Origin: a virus
IMG/VR virus record: IMGVR_UViG_3300042923_001352
Location: 1 to 64,000 of that record
DNA length: 64,000 nucleotides
Strand: one strand, 5' to 3'
The notes beneath the pieces are model-generated. The model saw nothing but the letters and a program-made list of their open reading frames with translations, was not told the DNA's origin and made no database searches. The position numbers and the translations under genes are program-made. Shown piece after piece: positions 7,975-15,519 of the stretch (positions are counted from its first letter, which is position 1; every line of letters starts with the position of its first letter).

Positions 7975-8049
7975 AATCTGCTTCATTAAAAAATAATCTT
8001 TTAATATATATAATTCAATAAAGATTTGATGATAATGGAGGAAATAAAA

Positions 8050-8463
8050 ATGAAAACATGGACAAATTATGAAGACGTACTACTTGCAAGTTGTTTTGTT
8101 GAATCATTTAGTGCAAATAAAACTACTCATGATGCAATTGCATATTTTGCGTCATCTAGCAAAGGTCGCACTATGACCGAGATAAAAGCAAGATGGGATG
8201 AAGTTGTTAAGGACAAATATGCCGATATGATTAATAAAGCTTTAAAGAAAAAGGTTATAAAGGTGAAAGAAGAGCAAAAGCAAGAATTAACAATGGATGT
8301 AGTAATTCAATTTTTGCAAAACTATAAAAAAGCGCCACAAGATCAAAATGATAGTGAATTACTAGAAGAAGTAATTAAATTGAGAATGGAAAATCAACAA
8401 TTACAGGAAAAATATGACAAAATATATGCAAATATAGAGAGTTTGAAAAAAATTCTGAACTGA
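8050..8463 (+). CDS. RsfA-like Myb/SANT-type regulator
   Basis: A 137-aa protein. The first ~55 residues (WTNYEDVLLASCF ... GRTMTEIKARWDEVV) match the Myb/SANT-like helix-turn-helix of the Bacillus RsfA family of prespore regulators: tryptophan and acidic residues at the start, then a helix with the xRW motif before a basic helix. The C-terminal ~35 residues (ELLEEVIKLRMENQQLQEKY) form a heptad coiled coil, as in RsfA. The ATG at 8050 is 8 nt after GGAGG (8037-8041); upstream in-frame ATGs are ignored. It stands first in a run of small genes, so it may regulate phage middle/late or host sporulation genes. It is also a clue that the host is a spore-former. Confidence 0.75.
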   Translation: MKTWTNYEDVLLASCFVESFSANKTTHDAIAYFASSSKGRTMTEIKARWDEVVKDKYADMINKALKKKVIKVKEEQKQELTMDVVIQFLQNYKKAPQDQNDSELLEEVIKLRMENQQLQEKYDKIYANIESLKKILN

Positions 8464-8474
8464 GAGGGACAAAA

Positions 8475-8897
8475 ATGTCTGAATTTATAAAGATTAAAGA
8501 TTCAAAATTTGACAAAGAAAAATACAAAGAAGTTGTTGAAACGATTGAAAATTACGCCGTTGGGTCTATTCTCACTGGTAAAAATGTTGTTTGTTCTGTA
8601 GACCCCACATCAGATATTTGCAGTACATTAAGGTATAGACGTAGTGATAGCGGAATATCTACAATTGTCGAAGTGAAATTTCCTATAAATAAAGACAGTT
8701 GGAATTATAAATTCATTATTAGATTTCAAGATAATAAATTTGATCCAAGTGGGTTTAAGGGAGTCTTTGCTAAAGAAAAATATAAGTATAGACTTCAAAG
8801 AAGTGGAAATTATTTTGATTATGAAATCACAACAAATATTGATAATCACGTTGAGCAAGTAAAGCGTCTAATGAAATTGTTTAGAAAATATCTGTGA
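8475..8897 (+). CDS. Hypothetical protein, possible member of a small paralogous family
   Basis: A 140-aa unrecognised protein 11 nt after the RsfA-like gene, with GAGAGGGAC as SD. It contains ENYAVGSILTGKNVV, which resembles VENYSVADIMLGKDTP in the protein at 17303. Both then continue as beta strands with basic residues and end in a helix carrying KR residues. I infer, with modest confidence, that they are paralogues. No catalytic motif is visible. Confidence 0.65.
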   Translation: MSEFIKIKDSKFDKEKYKEVVETIENYAVGSILTGKNVVCSVDPTSDICSTLRYRRSDSGISTIVEVKFPINKDSWNYKFIIRFQDNKFDPSGFKGVFAKEKYKYRLQRSGNYFDYEITTNIDNHVEQVKRLMKLFRKYL

Positions 8898-8908
8898 GGT
8901 GATACAAT

Positions 8909-9244
8909 GTGTGGAATAAAATTAAATTGTTTCTTGGAAAACTAAAGAGGTTTGTAATTTATTTCGTGCAGATTATGTTAGTGATATTTTTTGGATTGTT
9001 TTTAATAGTTTCTAACCAAAAGGCTAACGAAAAGAATTCTCAAGACACACAAGCTCCACCAAAATTAAGTCAAAATTTTGTGTCTATTGAAAAAGATGAT
9101 TCATTAGAATTGTACTTGGATTTAGAAAATGGATGCAAATATTACAAAGATTTTGGTATAAAGTATAAAAGAGATGGAAAAACAATAGACTGCGACCTTA
9201 AGTATGTTGACAACTATAAAAAAAAGAAGAAGGAGACAAAATGA
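8909..9244 (+). CDS. Small membrane-anchored protein, DUF6440-like tail
   Basis: A 111-aa protein read from a GTG start 8 nt after GAGGT. One N-terminal transmembrane segment (FVIYFVQIMLVIFFGLFLIV) follows a short basic stretch, so the tail should be extracellular or, if inverted, cytoplasmic. The soluble part holds LELYLDLENGCKYYKDFG, which resembles the IxVDxxTGVxY core of the small DUF6440 family seen in Bacillus and its phages; this match is tentative. It ends in a lysine-rich tail. The last four bases overlap the next start (ATGA). Confidence 0.6.
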   Translation: MWNKIKLFLGKLKRFVIYFVQIMLVIFFGLFLIVSNQKANEKNSQDTQAPPKLSQNFVSIEKDDSLELYLDLENGCKYYKDFGIKYKRDGKTIDCDLKYVDNYKKKKKETK

Positions 9245-9474
9245 AGCAAATTGATGTTTGTCTAGATAGACATTTTACAGGTCAACTTCCGTTAAAAGCC
9301 AAATGGCAAGCTAGATGGCACAAGGATCATTCACATATGTTGATCCTTTTTCATTATCAACATGTAGTTTTGATTTATGACACTATTGCAAAAAAAGTTG
9401 AATATGAATGGTGGGAAGTTCCGACTGATAAGCGTGGCTTAGATGCAGCAAAAGAGTATCTTGCAAAGATGTAA
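9241..9474 (+). CDS. Hypothetical protein
   Basis: A 77-aa protein overlapping the previous gene by 4 nt (ATGA), so the two are coupled. It is rich in His, Trp and aromatic residues (KWQARWHKDHSHMLILFHYQ, EYEWWEVP). I do not recognise it. Confidence 0.6.
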   Translation: MKQIDVCLDRHFTGQLPLKAKWQARWHKDHSHMLILFHYQHVVLIYDTIAKKVEYEWWEVPTDKRGLDAAKEYLAKM

Positions 9475-9543
9475 ATTTTATTCTACCTTTTAATAATAAT
9501 ATAGATAGATTAGAATCAAAGTGGATGGATTGGAGGTAGATGT

Positions 9544-10344
9544 ATGAATAAACATCCTAAAGTAATGGACAAAGAGTTAACTGATTTAAACTGGGGCGGA
9601 GAACAATATGATTTCATTGGTGACATTCACGGTTGTTATGAAACGTTGAAATCGCTTTTGGAAAAATTGGATTACAAGTTTAATGATAGTAATAACTGTT
9701 GGGTTCACTCAAGTGGCAATAGAATTCCTGTTTTCCTCGGTGACTTGGTTGATAGGGGTCCAGCATCATATCAAGTTATCGCATTGGTTATGCAAATGGT
9801 GCGAAATAATCTAGCTAAATATGTTCCAGGCAATCATTGTAACAAGCTATTTAGACATCTAAAAGGTAACAACGTAAAGGTTGGAAACGCTTTAAAGATA
9901 ACTCTTGTTCATATTGAATATGAAAAGAAGCAAAATTTTGAAGAAGTTAACAGAGTGCTAAATGATTTTGTTGATTATATCGATAAATGCAAATATCATA
10001 TTGTTCTAGATAAAGGTAATGTAATTGCTGTGCATGCAGCTGTCGATGTTGAAAATGTTGGAGTTTACAACAAGAGAACCAAAGAGAAAAACATTTATGG
10101 CTTTTTAGATAACTCTAAGGTTGACGAAGACGGAAGACCATTAAGAATTCCAACTTATGATATCTACAAAGGTAAATCATTAGTGGTACATGGACACATT
10201 GCCAATGAAGAACCAATTTTCAAAAATAATGTGTTAGACATAGACACTGGCTGTGGAATTAAAGGTGGAAAATTAACTGCATATAGATATCCTGAAGGAA
10301 ATTTTGTTTTAGTTGATGTCATTGATGAAACCGCTACAATTTAG
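9544..10344 (+). CDS. PPP-family metallophosphatase (PrpE / Ap4A-hydrolase-like)
   Basis: A 266-aa protein with the PPP phosphoesterase blocks in order: GDIHGCYETL (near residue 28), FLGDLVDRGP (near 62), PGNHCNKLF (GNHE with Cys for Glu), VHAAVD and VVHGHI. These bind two metals. Relatives include serine/threonine phosphatases, bacterial PrpE and diadenosine-tetraphosphatases, and phage lambda phosphatase. In a phage it may remove protein phosphates or hydrolyse alarmone-like dinucleotides; which is not decidable here. GGAGG lies 7 nt before the ATG. Its stop codon is inside the following terminator stem. Confidence 0.85.
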   Translation: MNKHPKVMDKELTDLNWGGEQYDFIGDIHGCYETLKSLLEKLDYKFNDSNNCWVHSSGNRIPVFLGDLVDRGPASYQVIALVMQMVRNNLAKYVPGNHCNKLFRHLKGNNVKVGNALKITLVHIEYEKKQNFEEVNRVLNDFVDYIDKCKYHIVLDKGNVIAVHAAVDVENVGVYNKRTKEKNIYGFLDNSKVDEDGRPLRIPTYDIYKGKSLVVHGHIANEEPIFKNNVLDIDTGCGIKGGKLTAYRYPEGNFVLVDVIDETATI

Positions 10345-10353
10345 CGGTTTTTA
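10328..10353 (+). terminator. Intrinsic terminator overlapping a stop codon
   Basis: Arms AAACCGCTA and TAGCGGTTT (9-bp stem, loop CAATT) are followed by TTATTCTTT. The right arm contains the TAG stop of the phosphatase gene. Confidence 0.85.
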
Positions 10354-10360
10354 TTCTTTA

Positions 10361-10389
10361 TTTACAAAAATTGATAAATTTAATATAAT
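10361..10389 (+). promoter_or_regulatory. SigA-type promoter for the gene at 10418
   Basis: TTTACA (10361-10366) and TATAAT (10384-10389) are separated by exactly 17 nt. It lies directly downstream of a terminator and 29 nt before the next start, as expected for host sigma-A driven early transcription. Confidence 0.8.
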
Positions 10390-10417
10390 ATAAGTATAAG
10401 AACAAGGAGGGTTTATA

Positions 10418-10672
10418 TTGCGATTTTTAAAATCAATTGGTAAAGGTTTTCTTCAAGCTCAAAGAGATTTTTGGCGAGACATGAAGGCGGTATGGAAATC
10501 AGCATTAGTAACTTATTTAATGTTAATTATAGTTGCCATTATTACTGGTAAAAGCATGGACACAGTGATGGTGTGGTTTGTTGTATTTTGTACGGGACTT
10601 GCAGCATTTGCATTAATTTATTGTCTCATTATATTTTTCTTAAACAAGAAAAATATAAATAAAAAAAAATAA
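10418..10672 (+). CDS. Two-span small membrane protein
   Basis: An 84-aa protein with a TTG start 7 nt after GGAGG (10406-10410). A basic amphipathic N-terminus (FLKSIGKGFLQAQRDFW) is followed by two hydrophobic segments (about residues 28-45 and 52-75) and a poly-Lys/Asn tail. No family recognised. It is monocistronic with its own promoter and terminator; small membrane proteins in such an arrangement often modulate host functions early in infection, but this is speculation. Confidence 0.65.
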   Translation: MRFLKSIGKGFLQAQRDFWRDMKAVWKSALVTYLMLIIVAIITGKSMDTVMVWFVVFCTGLAAFALIYCLIIFFLNKKNINKKK

Positions 10673-10674
10673 TG

Positions 10675-10700
10675 AAGAGAGCTTATAACTCTCTTTTTTA
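10675..10700 (+). terminator. Intrinsic terminator
   Basis: AAGAGAG and CTCTCTT arms with a 7-nt loop and a following T run. Confidence 0.75.
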
Positions 10701-10711
10701 TTTAACTAATT

Positions 10712-10740
10712 CCTACACAGTACATATAATATATGTATAT
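10712..10740 (+). promoter_or_regulatory. Probable SigA promoter for the gene at 10762
   Basis: A perfect TATAAT at 10735-10740 is preceded, 17 nt upstream, by CCTACA (four of six matches to TTGACA-type boxes). It follows a terminator and precedes the next gene by 21 nt. Confidence 0.5.
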
Positions 10741-10761
10741 TAAAAATTGGAGGGATTAAAG

Positions 10762-11172
10762 ATGAACGAGGTTTTTGGAGATATGATTTCCGAAGAAAGT
10801 ATGAAAAACGCTAAAAATAGAATAAGATCTTTAAATGGTTCATATCATAAATTAAATAAAGAAGCACATAATGCTTCTGTTGGTCTTGAGAAATTACTTG
10901 ATACAATTAAGCATACAAAAAAAGCTATGAGCAATTCAAATCAACCAGAATTAATCCAAGAAATACATTTTGAGTTAAACAAAATAGCGTACTTGATGGA
11001 AGATTTCATTAGTGAGTTCAAACCTATGTATGATGAAATTAATAATCGTTATATAATTGAACAAATGTCTGGTACTTTTGAAAAGAAAGAGCAAGTAAAT
11101 TATACAAGTCACGGAGATAGTGCTGTATATAATACTATAAATTTAAATTATGGTTGGGATAAAGAAAATTAA
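10762..11172 (+). CDS. Hypothetical helical protein
   Basis: A 136-aa mostly helical protein starting at the ATG 8 nt after GGAGG. Long helices (KNAKNRIRSLNG, ASVGLEKLLDTIKHTKKAM, IHFELNKIAYLMEDFISEF) suggest a helical bundle or coiled-coil oligomer. The C-terminal 40 residues are polar and beta-like. Not recognised. It is monocistronic between its own promoter and terminator. Confidence 0.65.
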   Translation: MNEVFGDMISEESMKNAKNRIRSLNGSYHKLNKEAHNASVGLEKLLDTIKHTKKAMSNSNQPELIQEIHFELNKIAYLMEDFISEFKPMYDEINNRYIIEQMSGTFEKKEQVNYTSHGDSAVYNTINLNYGWDKEN

Positions 11173-11179
11173 AAATGCT

Positions 11180-11217
11180 ATTAACCTTATTAAACAAAAT
11201 AAGGTTAATTTTATTTA
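11180..11217 (+). terminator. Intrinsic terminator
   Basis: Arms ATTAACCTTA and TAAGGTTAAT (10-bp perfect stem, 10-nt loop) followed by TTTTATTT. Confidence 0.75.
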
Positions 11218-11232
11218 AAGGAAGTGTTTTAC

Positions 11233-11787
11233 ATGAAAAGACTGCTTAAAAAAGCAAGCAGGCCACTCTATCATGGAACAAGTGATATTTTTTTAGATTC
11301 AATTTTAGCTAACGGTATCACACCAGGATTAGATAATGGTAATGTATCGGATTCAAATTCAGATACTAGTGTAGTTTATGTTACCCATGATTTAAAAGAG
11401 GCTAAGTTTTTTGCTGAAAATGTCAGTAGAGACAAGGGTGGGTCACCAATTGTTGTAGAAGTAAACATTGATGAATCTAGATTGGTACCAGATGAAAATA
11501 CATTTAACTATGACATCTATGATTTTGATAAAACTATGGAACTTGCTGAAGTTGATGAAGAGGGAATGGAAGACATTTGGGGTTATAAGAGAGAAGATAA
11601 CGCTCAATATTATGTTTTCATGGAAGGTTTTCGCGGAGATGATCCAATTGAATATACTCCAGGAGAAAAACCATTTGTTGGTGGAGACATTTTTGATACT
11701 TTAAATCAAGATTTAGCAAAATATCCTGGTCCAATTGCAGCAAGTGAAATAGTGAATGTACATCAAAATAAACAATACCAATTTTAA
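11233..11787 (+). CDS. Putative ADP-ribosyltransferase-fold protein (PARP/Tpt1-like) with MKRLxK leader
   Basis: A 184-aa protein. After an N-terminal MKRLLKKASR it reads LYHGTS (His14), ILANGITPG, then VVYVTHDLKEAKFFAENV (Tyr49) and IVVEVNID. This order, H-G-T then an aromatic-Tyr-V-T strand leading into an AxxxA helix then a beta strand, is typical of the H-Y-[E/H] class of ADP-ribosyltransferases and their phage relatives. The third catalytic residue cannot be assigned safely. Such enzymes move ADP-ribose from NAD to protein, nucleic acid or a small molecule. The next gene encodes a PARG, a natural partner. The leader is shared with genes at 26841 and 27509, which suggests packaging in the head as for T4 Alt (inference). 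The ATG at 11233 is chosen over a GTG at 11224. Confidence 0.65.
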   Translation: MKRLLKKASRPLYHGTSDIFLDSILANGITPGLDNGNVSDSNSDTSVVYVTHDLKEAKFFAENVSRDKGGSPIVVEVNIDESRLVPDENTFNYDIYDFDKTMELAEVDEEGMEDIWGYKREDNAQYYVFMEGFRGDDPIEYTPGEKPFVGGDIFDTLNQDLAKYPGPIAASEIVNVHQNKQYQF

Positions 11788-11812
11788 AGTCAGAGAAATC
11801 TGACTTTTTATT
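11786..11812 (+). terminator. Intrinsic terminator with GAAA loop
   Basis: Arms AAAGTCAGA and TCTGACTTT close a GAAA tetraloop, followed by TTATTTTATT. It overlaps the stop codon by two bases. Confidence 0.85.
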
Positions 11813-11874
11813 TTATTGTTTAACTAAGTATTGGAAACGTTATATTATAAATATATAAGGACGAGGTGAATAAA

Positions 11875-12714
11875 ATGTTTGATAAAAAAGCATTTCAAAG
11901 AGAAATTGCTGCAAAAACAGTAGAGATAACAAAGACAGGTAGCTACAAAGTTGAAAAAAAAGAAGTTTCTATTAAAAATGATCTTGACAAGGCTATTACT
12001 GGATCAATTTTGTACACACCAAAGATGATTGATGAATTAGATGTAACAACTAAAGGTAATTATCAAACAATTGTCGAGGTAAGAAATGAAACAACTTTAC
12101 ATGCAGCTAAGCGACTAAAAGAAGAAGGTTATTCTAAAGTTGTTGCACTTAATTTTGCTTCAGCCAGAAAACCAGGTGGTGGTTTCCTTAATGGCGCTAC
12201 AGCTCAAGAAGAAAGCTTGGCATATGCATCCGGTCTTTATCCATGCATTGCTCAAATGAAAGAAATGTATGAGTACAATGAAAAATTTAAATCTGCACTT
12301 TACTCTGATTATACTATTTATAGTCCAGAAGTTCCGGTGTTTAGAAGTGACAGCTTTATGTTTCTTGAAAACCCATATAACTGCTCTTTTATTACCATGC
12401 CAGCTCCAAATGCAGGTATATTGAAGGAAAGAGAACCTAATAGAATGAATGAATTAGATGCTGTAATGAAACGTCGAATTGAAAAGACATTAACTCTTGG
12501 AGTAGCACATGGTTATGATGCAATTGTTCTTGGTGCATTTGGTTGCGGAGTATTTCAAAATGATCCATGGAAAGTAGCTAAAAATTTCTCAGAGTTTTTG
12601 TATAAGGATGATAGATTTAAAGGACAATTTAAAAAAGTCATTTTTGCAGTATTAGATAAAGAGCCAAACACTCCACTCTTATCAGCATTTAGAAATACTC
12701 TTGGTGGAAGATAG
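11875..12714 (+). CDS. Bacterial-type poly(ADP-ribose) glycohydrolase (PARG, TIGR02452/DUF2263 macrodomain family)
   Basis: A 279-aa protein with the diagnostic PARG signature: Gly101-Gly103, seven residues, then Gln111-Glu112-Glu113 (PGGGFLNGATAQEES), the catalytic loop of bacterial and eukaryotic PARGs. Preceding NFASARKP and the later VLGAFGCGVFQNDP segment are the macrodomain ADP-ribose-binding strands. The length suits the microbial family. These enzymes hydrolyse ADP-ribose chains or remove terminal ADP-ribose. Together with the upstream ADP-ribosyltransferase-like gene it forms a likely writer/eraser pair; each gene has its own terminator. GAGGTG 6 nt before the ATG supports this start over the in-frame GTG at 11866. 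Alternatively it could cleave a signalling nucleotide derived from NAD. Confidence 0.88.
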   Translation: MFDKKAFQREIAAKTVEITKTGSYKVEKKEVSIKNDLDKAITGSILYTPKMIDELDVTTKGNYQTIVEVRNETTLHAAKRLKEEGYSKVVALNFASARKPGGGFLNGATAQEESLAYASGLYPCIAQMKEMYEYNEKFKSALYSDYTIYSPEVPVFRSDSFMFLENPYNCSFITMPAPNAGILKEREPNRMNELDAVMKRRIEKTLTLGVAHGYDAIVLGAFGCGVFQNDPWKVAKNFSEFLYKDDRFKGQFKKVIFAVLDKEPNTPLLSAFRNTLGGR

Positions 12715-12735
12715 GAGAAATCCTATCTTTTTATT
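12708..12735 (+). terminator. Intrinsic terminator with GAAA loop
   Basis: Arms AAGATAGGA and TCCTATCTT close GAAA and are followed by TTATTTTG. The TAG stop of the PARG gene lies in the left arm. Confidence 0.85.
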
Positions 12736-12747
12736 TTGAAAAAAATA

Positions 12748-12776
12748 TTTACAAAAAAATGATAATGTGATATAAT
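12748..12776 (+). promoter_or_regulatory. SigA promoter with extended -10, for the exonuclease operon
   Basis: TTTACA (12748-12753), 17-nt spacer, TATAAT (12771-12776), with TG one base before the -10 (TGATATAAT). Confidence 0.88.
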
Positions 12777-12804
12777 AATTATATAAGGAACGGAGGAGAA
12801 TGAA

Positions 12805-13752
12805 GTGAACCACATCATATATGACCTTGAATGGGACGAAAATGGCAAAAGAGAAATTATTGAAATTGGCGCGACTAAATTAGCAGTTATTGATGGTGTT
12901 TTAACTATTGTTGATAACTACCAGAGTTTTGTTTGTCCAACAAAACATGAGTATACTGATTTTTGTGAAAGATTCACTGGTATTCCAAGAACAACTGTTG
13001 AAGCAGCAAATAAATTCCCAGAAGTACTAGATGAATTTATTGCTTGGATTGGCCCAGAAGAACATACATTTTGTGTTTGGGGAAACAGTGATAAAGGAAT
13101 CTTTCATAGAAATTGTCATATGCACAACATTAATATTGAAAATTGGATGTCAAACGGTAATGATATTCAAATTCAAATAACCAAGCTCTTAGGCTTTGAA
13201 AAGCACCAGCGTCTCAGTTTAAAGAGAGCAATTGGTCTTCTTGACATTGAACACGATGGAGGCTCTTATCATAGAGCTGATTTTGACGCTAAAGGTGCAG
13301 CAAAAGTTATGATGCGATTTTTCGATAAGTTGGAGTTACATCTAAATGTAAAAGGGGGAAAACCGCTTAAAAGAAAAACAAACGCGAATATTGAATCCTT
13401 TGTTTTCAACGATAGGAAACAAATGGCAGCTTGGATGGAAGGAAGACTTGATCCAATTTTAGATGAAGTACCAGCTCCAATCAGAGAGGACATTTTGAAA
13501 GATGTCACTCGTTGGGAAGATGCTATAGATATTCTTAAATATGAATGTCTCAAGATTTTCAATAGTGAAGAAACTCAAGAGATGACAATGAGAGATGAAA
13601 AAGTTTTTTATGAGTGGGTAAAAAATACTCATCCAGACAATTCATTCATACTACTAGCACTCAAACATGGATATGATAGTGATAGAGATTCAATGTGGAG
13701 AAAGCATCTCTTTATGAGAACTTTTCACTTTAAAAATCAAAAAGTATCTTAA
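12805..13752 (+). CDS. DEDDh 3'-5' exonuclease, KapD/ERI-1-like
   Basis: A 315-aa protein. The first ~180 residues are a DEDDh exonuclease: Exo I YDLEWDE (Asp7, Glu9), IIEIGATKL, FTGIPRTTV, an internal WGNSDKGIF (Exo II aspartate) and Exo III HRADFDA (catalytic His and Asp). This is the arrangement of KapD, PolC-proofreading and ERI-1-type exonucleases; KapD is named for inhibition of sporulation signalling in Bacillus. The C-terminal ~130 residues are an unrecognised helical extension. The GTG start sits 6-7 nt after GGAGGAG; the nearby ATG at 12800 runs straight into a stop. Role could be RNA or DNA trimming or proofreading for the phage DnaE, whose own proofreading domain is absent; this is inference. 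Confidence 0.82.
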   Translation: MNHIIYDLEWDENGKREIIEIGATKLAVIDGVLTIVDNYQSFVCPTKHEYTDFCERFTGIPRTTVEAANKFPEVLDEFIAWIGPEEHTFCVWGNSDKGIFHRNCHMHNINIENWMSNGNDIQIQITKLLGFEKHQRLSLKRAIGLLDIEHDGGSYHRADFDAKGAAKVMMRFFDKLELHLNVKGGKPLKRKTNANIESFVFNDRKQMAAWMEGRLDPILDEVPAPIREDILKDVTRWEDAIDILKYECLKIFNSEETQEMTMRDEKVFYEWVKNTHPDNSFILLALKHGYDSDRDSMWRKHLFMRTFHFKNQKVS

Positions 13753-13769
13753 GAAATTGAAATGAGTTG

Positions 13770-14498
13770 ATGAATTTGGCCAATTTTCTCATACAAACAA
13801 TAGATAAACAAGTAAAGCATGATTTTTCTTTTGGATTGATTGAAGCTATAGAGTATCAAAATTGGCTAAATAAAGGTACTCATAGTTATTGTTTAGCAGA
13901 AAATATGTTTGAGAGTGATTTTTCAAGCTATGTTCCATCCGGAACAATTCAATTCGTAAAAAGATTTATAGCAACATATCATGACGTTCACACTATTAGT
14001 CCAATCAATGTACCAAACTCTTTAATGAACATAGAATACTTGAAAAGAAATTGTGAAATCCTGGAACGTTCCAAAATAGAATTCAATGTGAATAAAAAAT
14101 TCGTTAAATCAAACGAAATACTCAAAGGTTTTACTGGAGTAGTGAGTAGTCTCAAGGAAGTACCAGAAACAAGTTCAAAATATTTAGTTTCTGATGTAGT
14201 TGAAATTGATTCAGAATGGAGAACTTTTATCTTTGACAACAAAATAATTGGCCTGCAAAATTATTCTGGTGACTTCACGACATTTCCTGATGTTGATTTT
14301 ATCAAAAGATGCGTTGCTAAATATTCGGATTCGCCACCAGCGTATACTCTGGACATAGGCATCAACAAGGAACTAGGATCATTTGTAATAGAAGCTCACA
14401 ATTTTTATTCTTGTGGTTTATATGGCTTTAATGATTGCAAGATATTACCGCAAATGTTCATACGTTCTTTTTATCACTTATTAAAAAATAAATACTAA
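13770..14498 (+). CDS. Probable ATP-grasp-like protein (DUF4343 type)
   Basis: A 242-aa protein. The C-terminal half shows the layout of small ATP-grasp proteins annotated as DUF4343: KKFVKSNE (nucleotide-binding lysine), SKYLVSDVVEIDSEWRTFIF, a YTLDIGINKELGSFVIEAHNF block with the metal-binding acidic/Asn residues, and a terminal helix. ATP-grasp enzymes ligate a carboxylate to an amine or thiol through an acyl phosphate. The target is unknown; peptide or protein C-terminal modification is possible. Start is ATG 13770, or TTG immediately before; the SD is weak, so it may be coupled to the exonuclease gene 17 nt upstream. Confidence 0.6.
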   Translation: MNLANFLIQTIDKQVKHDFSFGLIEAIEYQNWLNKGTHSYCLAENMFESDFSSYVPSGTIQFVKRFIATYHDVHTISPINVPNSLMNIEYLKRNCEILERSKIEFNVNKKFVKSNEILKGFTGVVSSLKEVPETSSKYLVSDVVEIDSEWRTFIFDNKIIGLQNYSGDFTTFPDVDFIKRCVAKYSDSPPAYTLDIGINKELGSFVIEAHNFYSCGLYGFNDCKILPQMFIRSFYHLLKNKY

Positions 14499-14512
14499 TT
14501 TGGAGGAATAAT

Positions 14513-15004
14513 ATGTACGTTTTTGGTCCTGATTGGAATGATAGAGTTGACACTGAAGATGGAGCTAAACGCTTTGAAAATCTTTACAAAATGTCTCACT
14601 ACAAGATGATAGTCAATCACGAGACTTTTCATATTACTCGTATTTTTCCCAATAAATATCAGCATATTGCTTTTATTGAAGGTATGGATGGTAGTGCAAA
14701 TTGCGTATTTACATTGAAACCTGGCGAACATCTTATGGTGTATAGTAGTGGTTGTATGGGTGATAACGCAGTCTTCAATACGGATGGAATAGCTTTTGTT
14801 CGCCTTATCAGGGATTGCAAAGAGGTAGCTATGTGGGCTGTTGACCAATCCCCGTATGACTATACAGATGAAGATTATGATAACCATGAACTTGATCGTG
14901 AGGAAGTTATGGAAAATATCAGAAAAGCGATCAAAGAGTCTGTTGAAGGTGAAATGGAATACGAAGTAACCAGTGAAAACACTCTAATTGTTGGTCAATT
15001 ATAA
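14513..15004 (+). CDS. Hypothetical protein
   Basis: A 163-aa unrecognised protein with a strong GGAGG SD, third in the exonuclease operon. The sequence is a mixed beta-rich fold (KMIVNHETFHITRIF, CVFTLKPGEHLMVYSSGC) followed by a strongly acidic helical tail (YTDEDYDNHELDREEVMENI). A GEHLMVYSSG stretch resembles a cupin-like strand pair, but metal ligands are not convincing. Function is unknown. Confidence 0.65.
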   Translation: MYVFGPDWNDRVDTEDGAKRFENLYKMSHYKMIVNHETFHITRIFPNKYQHIAFIEGMDGSANCVFTLKPGEHLMVYSSGCMGDNAVFNTDGIAFVRLIRDCKEVAMWAVDQSPYDYTDEDYDNHELDREEVMENIRKAIKESVEGEMEYEVTSENTLIVGQL

Positions 15005-15012
15005 GATATCTG

Positions 15013-15039
15013 AGAGTAGGAGAAATCCTACTCTTTTTT
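15013..15039 (+). terminator. Intrinsic terminator with GAAA loop
   Basis: Arms AGAGTAGGA and TCCTACTCT close GAAA and are followed by TTTTTATTTT. Confidence 0.88.
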
Positions 15040-15047
15040 ATTTTCAG

Positions 15048-15076
15048 TTTACAAAATCAATGAAATGTGATATAAT
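15048..15076 (+). promoter_or_regulatory. SigA promoter with extended -10, for the 15103-17731 operon
   Basis: TTTACA (15048-15053), 17-nt spacer, TGATATAAT with TATAAT at 15071-15076. It drives at least seven closely packed small genes with no terminator between them. Confidence 0.88.
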
Positions 15077-15102
15077 ATTAATATAAGGTAAGGAGGATGG
15101 AT

Positions 15103-15519
15103 ATGAAACAAAAGATACAAGTTTCTGAAATTGAAATGCAAGTTGATGATGTTGAAGAAAATCTTCAAGACATCATAGATACAATTCTATGTTCAGCTAC
15201 CATACTCGAATACAGAATTGGTCATATTGTAGAGAGAAATGGTAGCAAAATATTATTACATTGCAAACCTTATTGCTTTAGTATAAATTTCTACTATCAT
15301 CAACAAGATGATAAAAATAAATTACATCAAATTTACATAACAGACAGTGTTGACGGTGAATGGAATTTTGAATTTAGGCAAAAAAGATTCCAAGCTTGTG
15401 GGGATATCAATTCAATCAATGGTGTAGGGTTTGTTAAACCACTTGACAATTTTTTAAAGTGCTTAACCCTCTTTGATACAAAGACCGGTATTTTTAAGGA
15501 GGTCGGGGTGATAAAATGA
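15103..15519 (+). CDS. Hypothetical protein
   Basis: A 138-aa unrecognised protein; the ATG 6 nt after AAGGAGG is preferred to one directly abutting it. An acidic helix (EIEMQVDDVEENLQDIIDTIL) is followed by beta strands. It ends in a helix and overlaps the next gene by 4 nt. Its plan is similar to the genes at 16521 and 16846 of the same operon. Confidence 0.65.
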   Translation: MKQKIQVSEIEMQVDDVEENLQDIIDTILCSATILEYRIGHIVERNGSKILLHCKPYCFSINFYYHQQDDKNKLHQIYITDSVDGEWNFEFRQKRFQACGDINSINGVGFVKPLDNFLKCLTLFDTKTGIFKEVGVIK

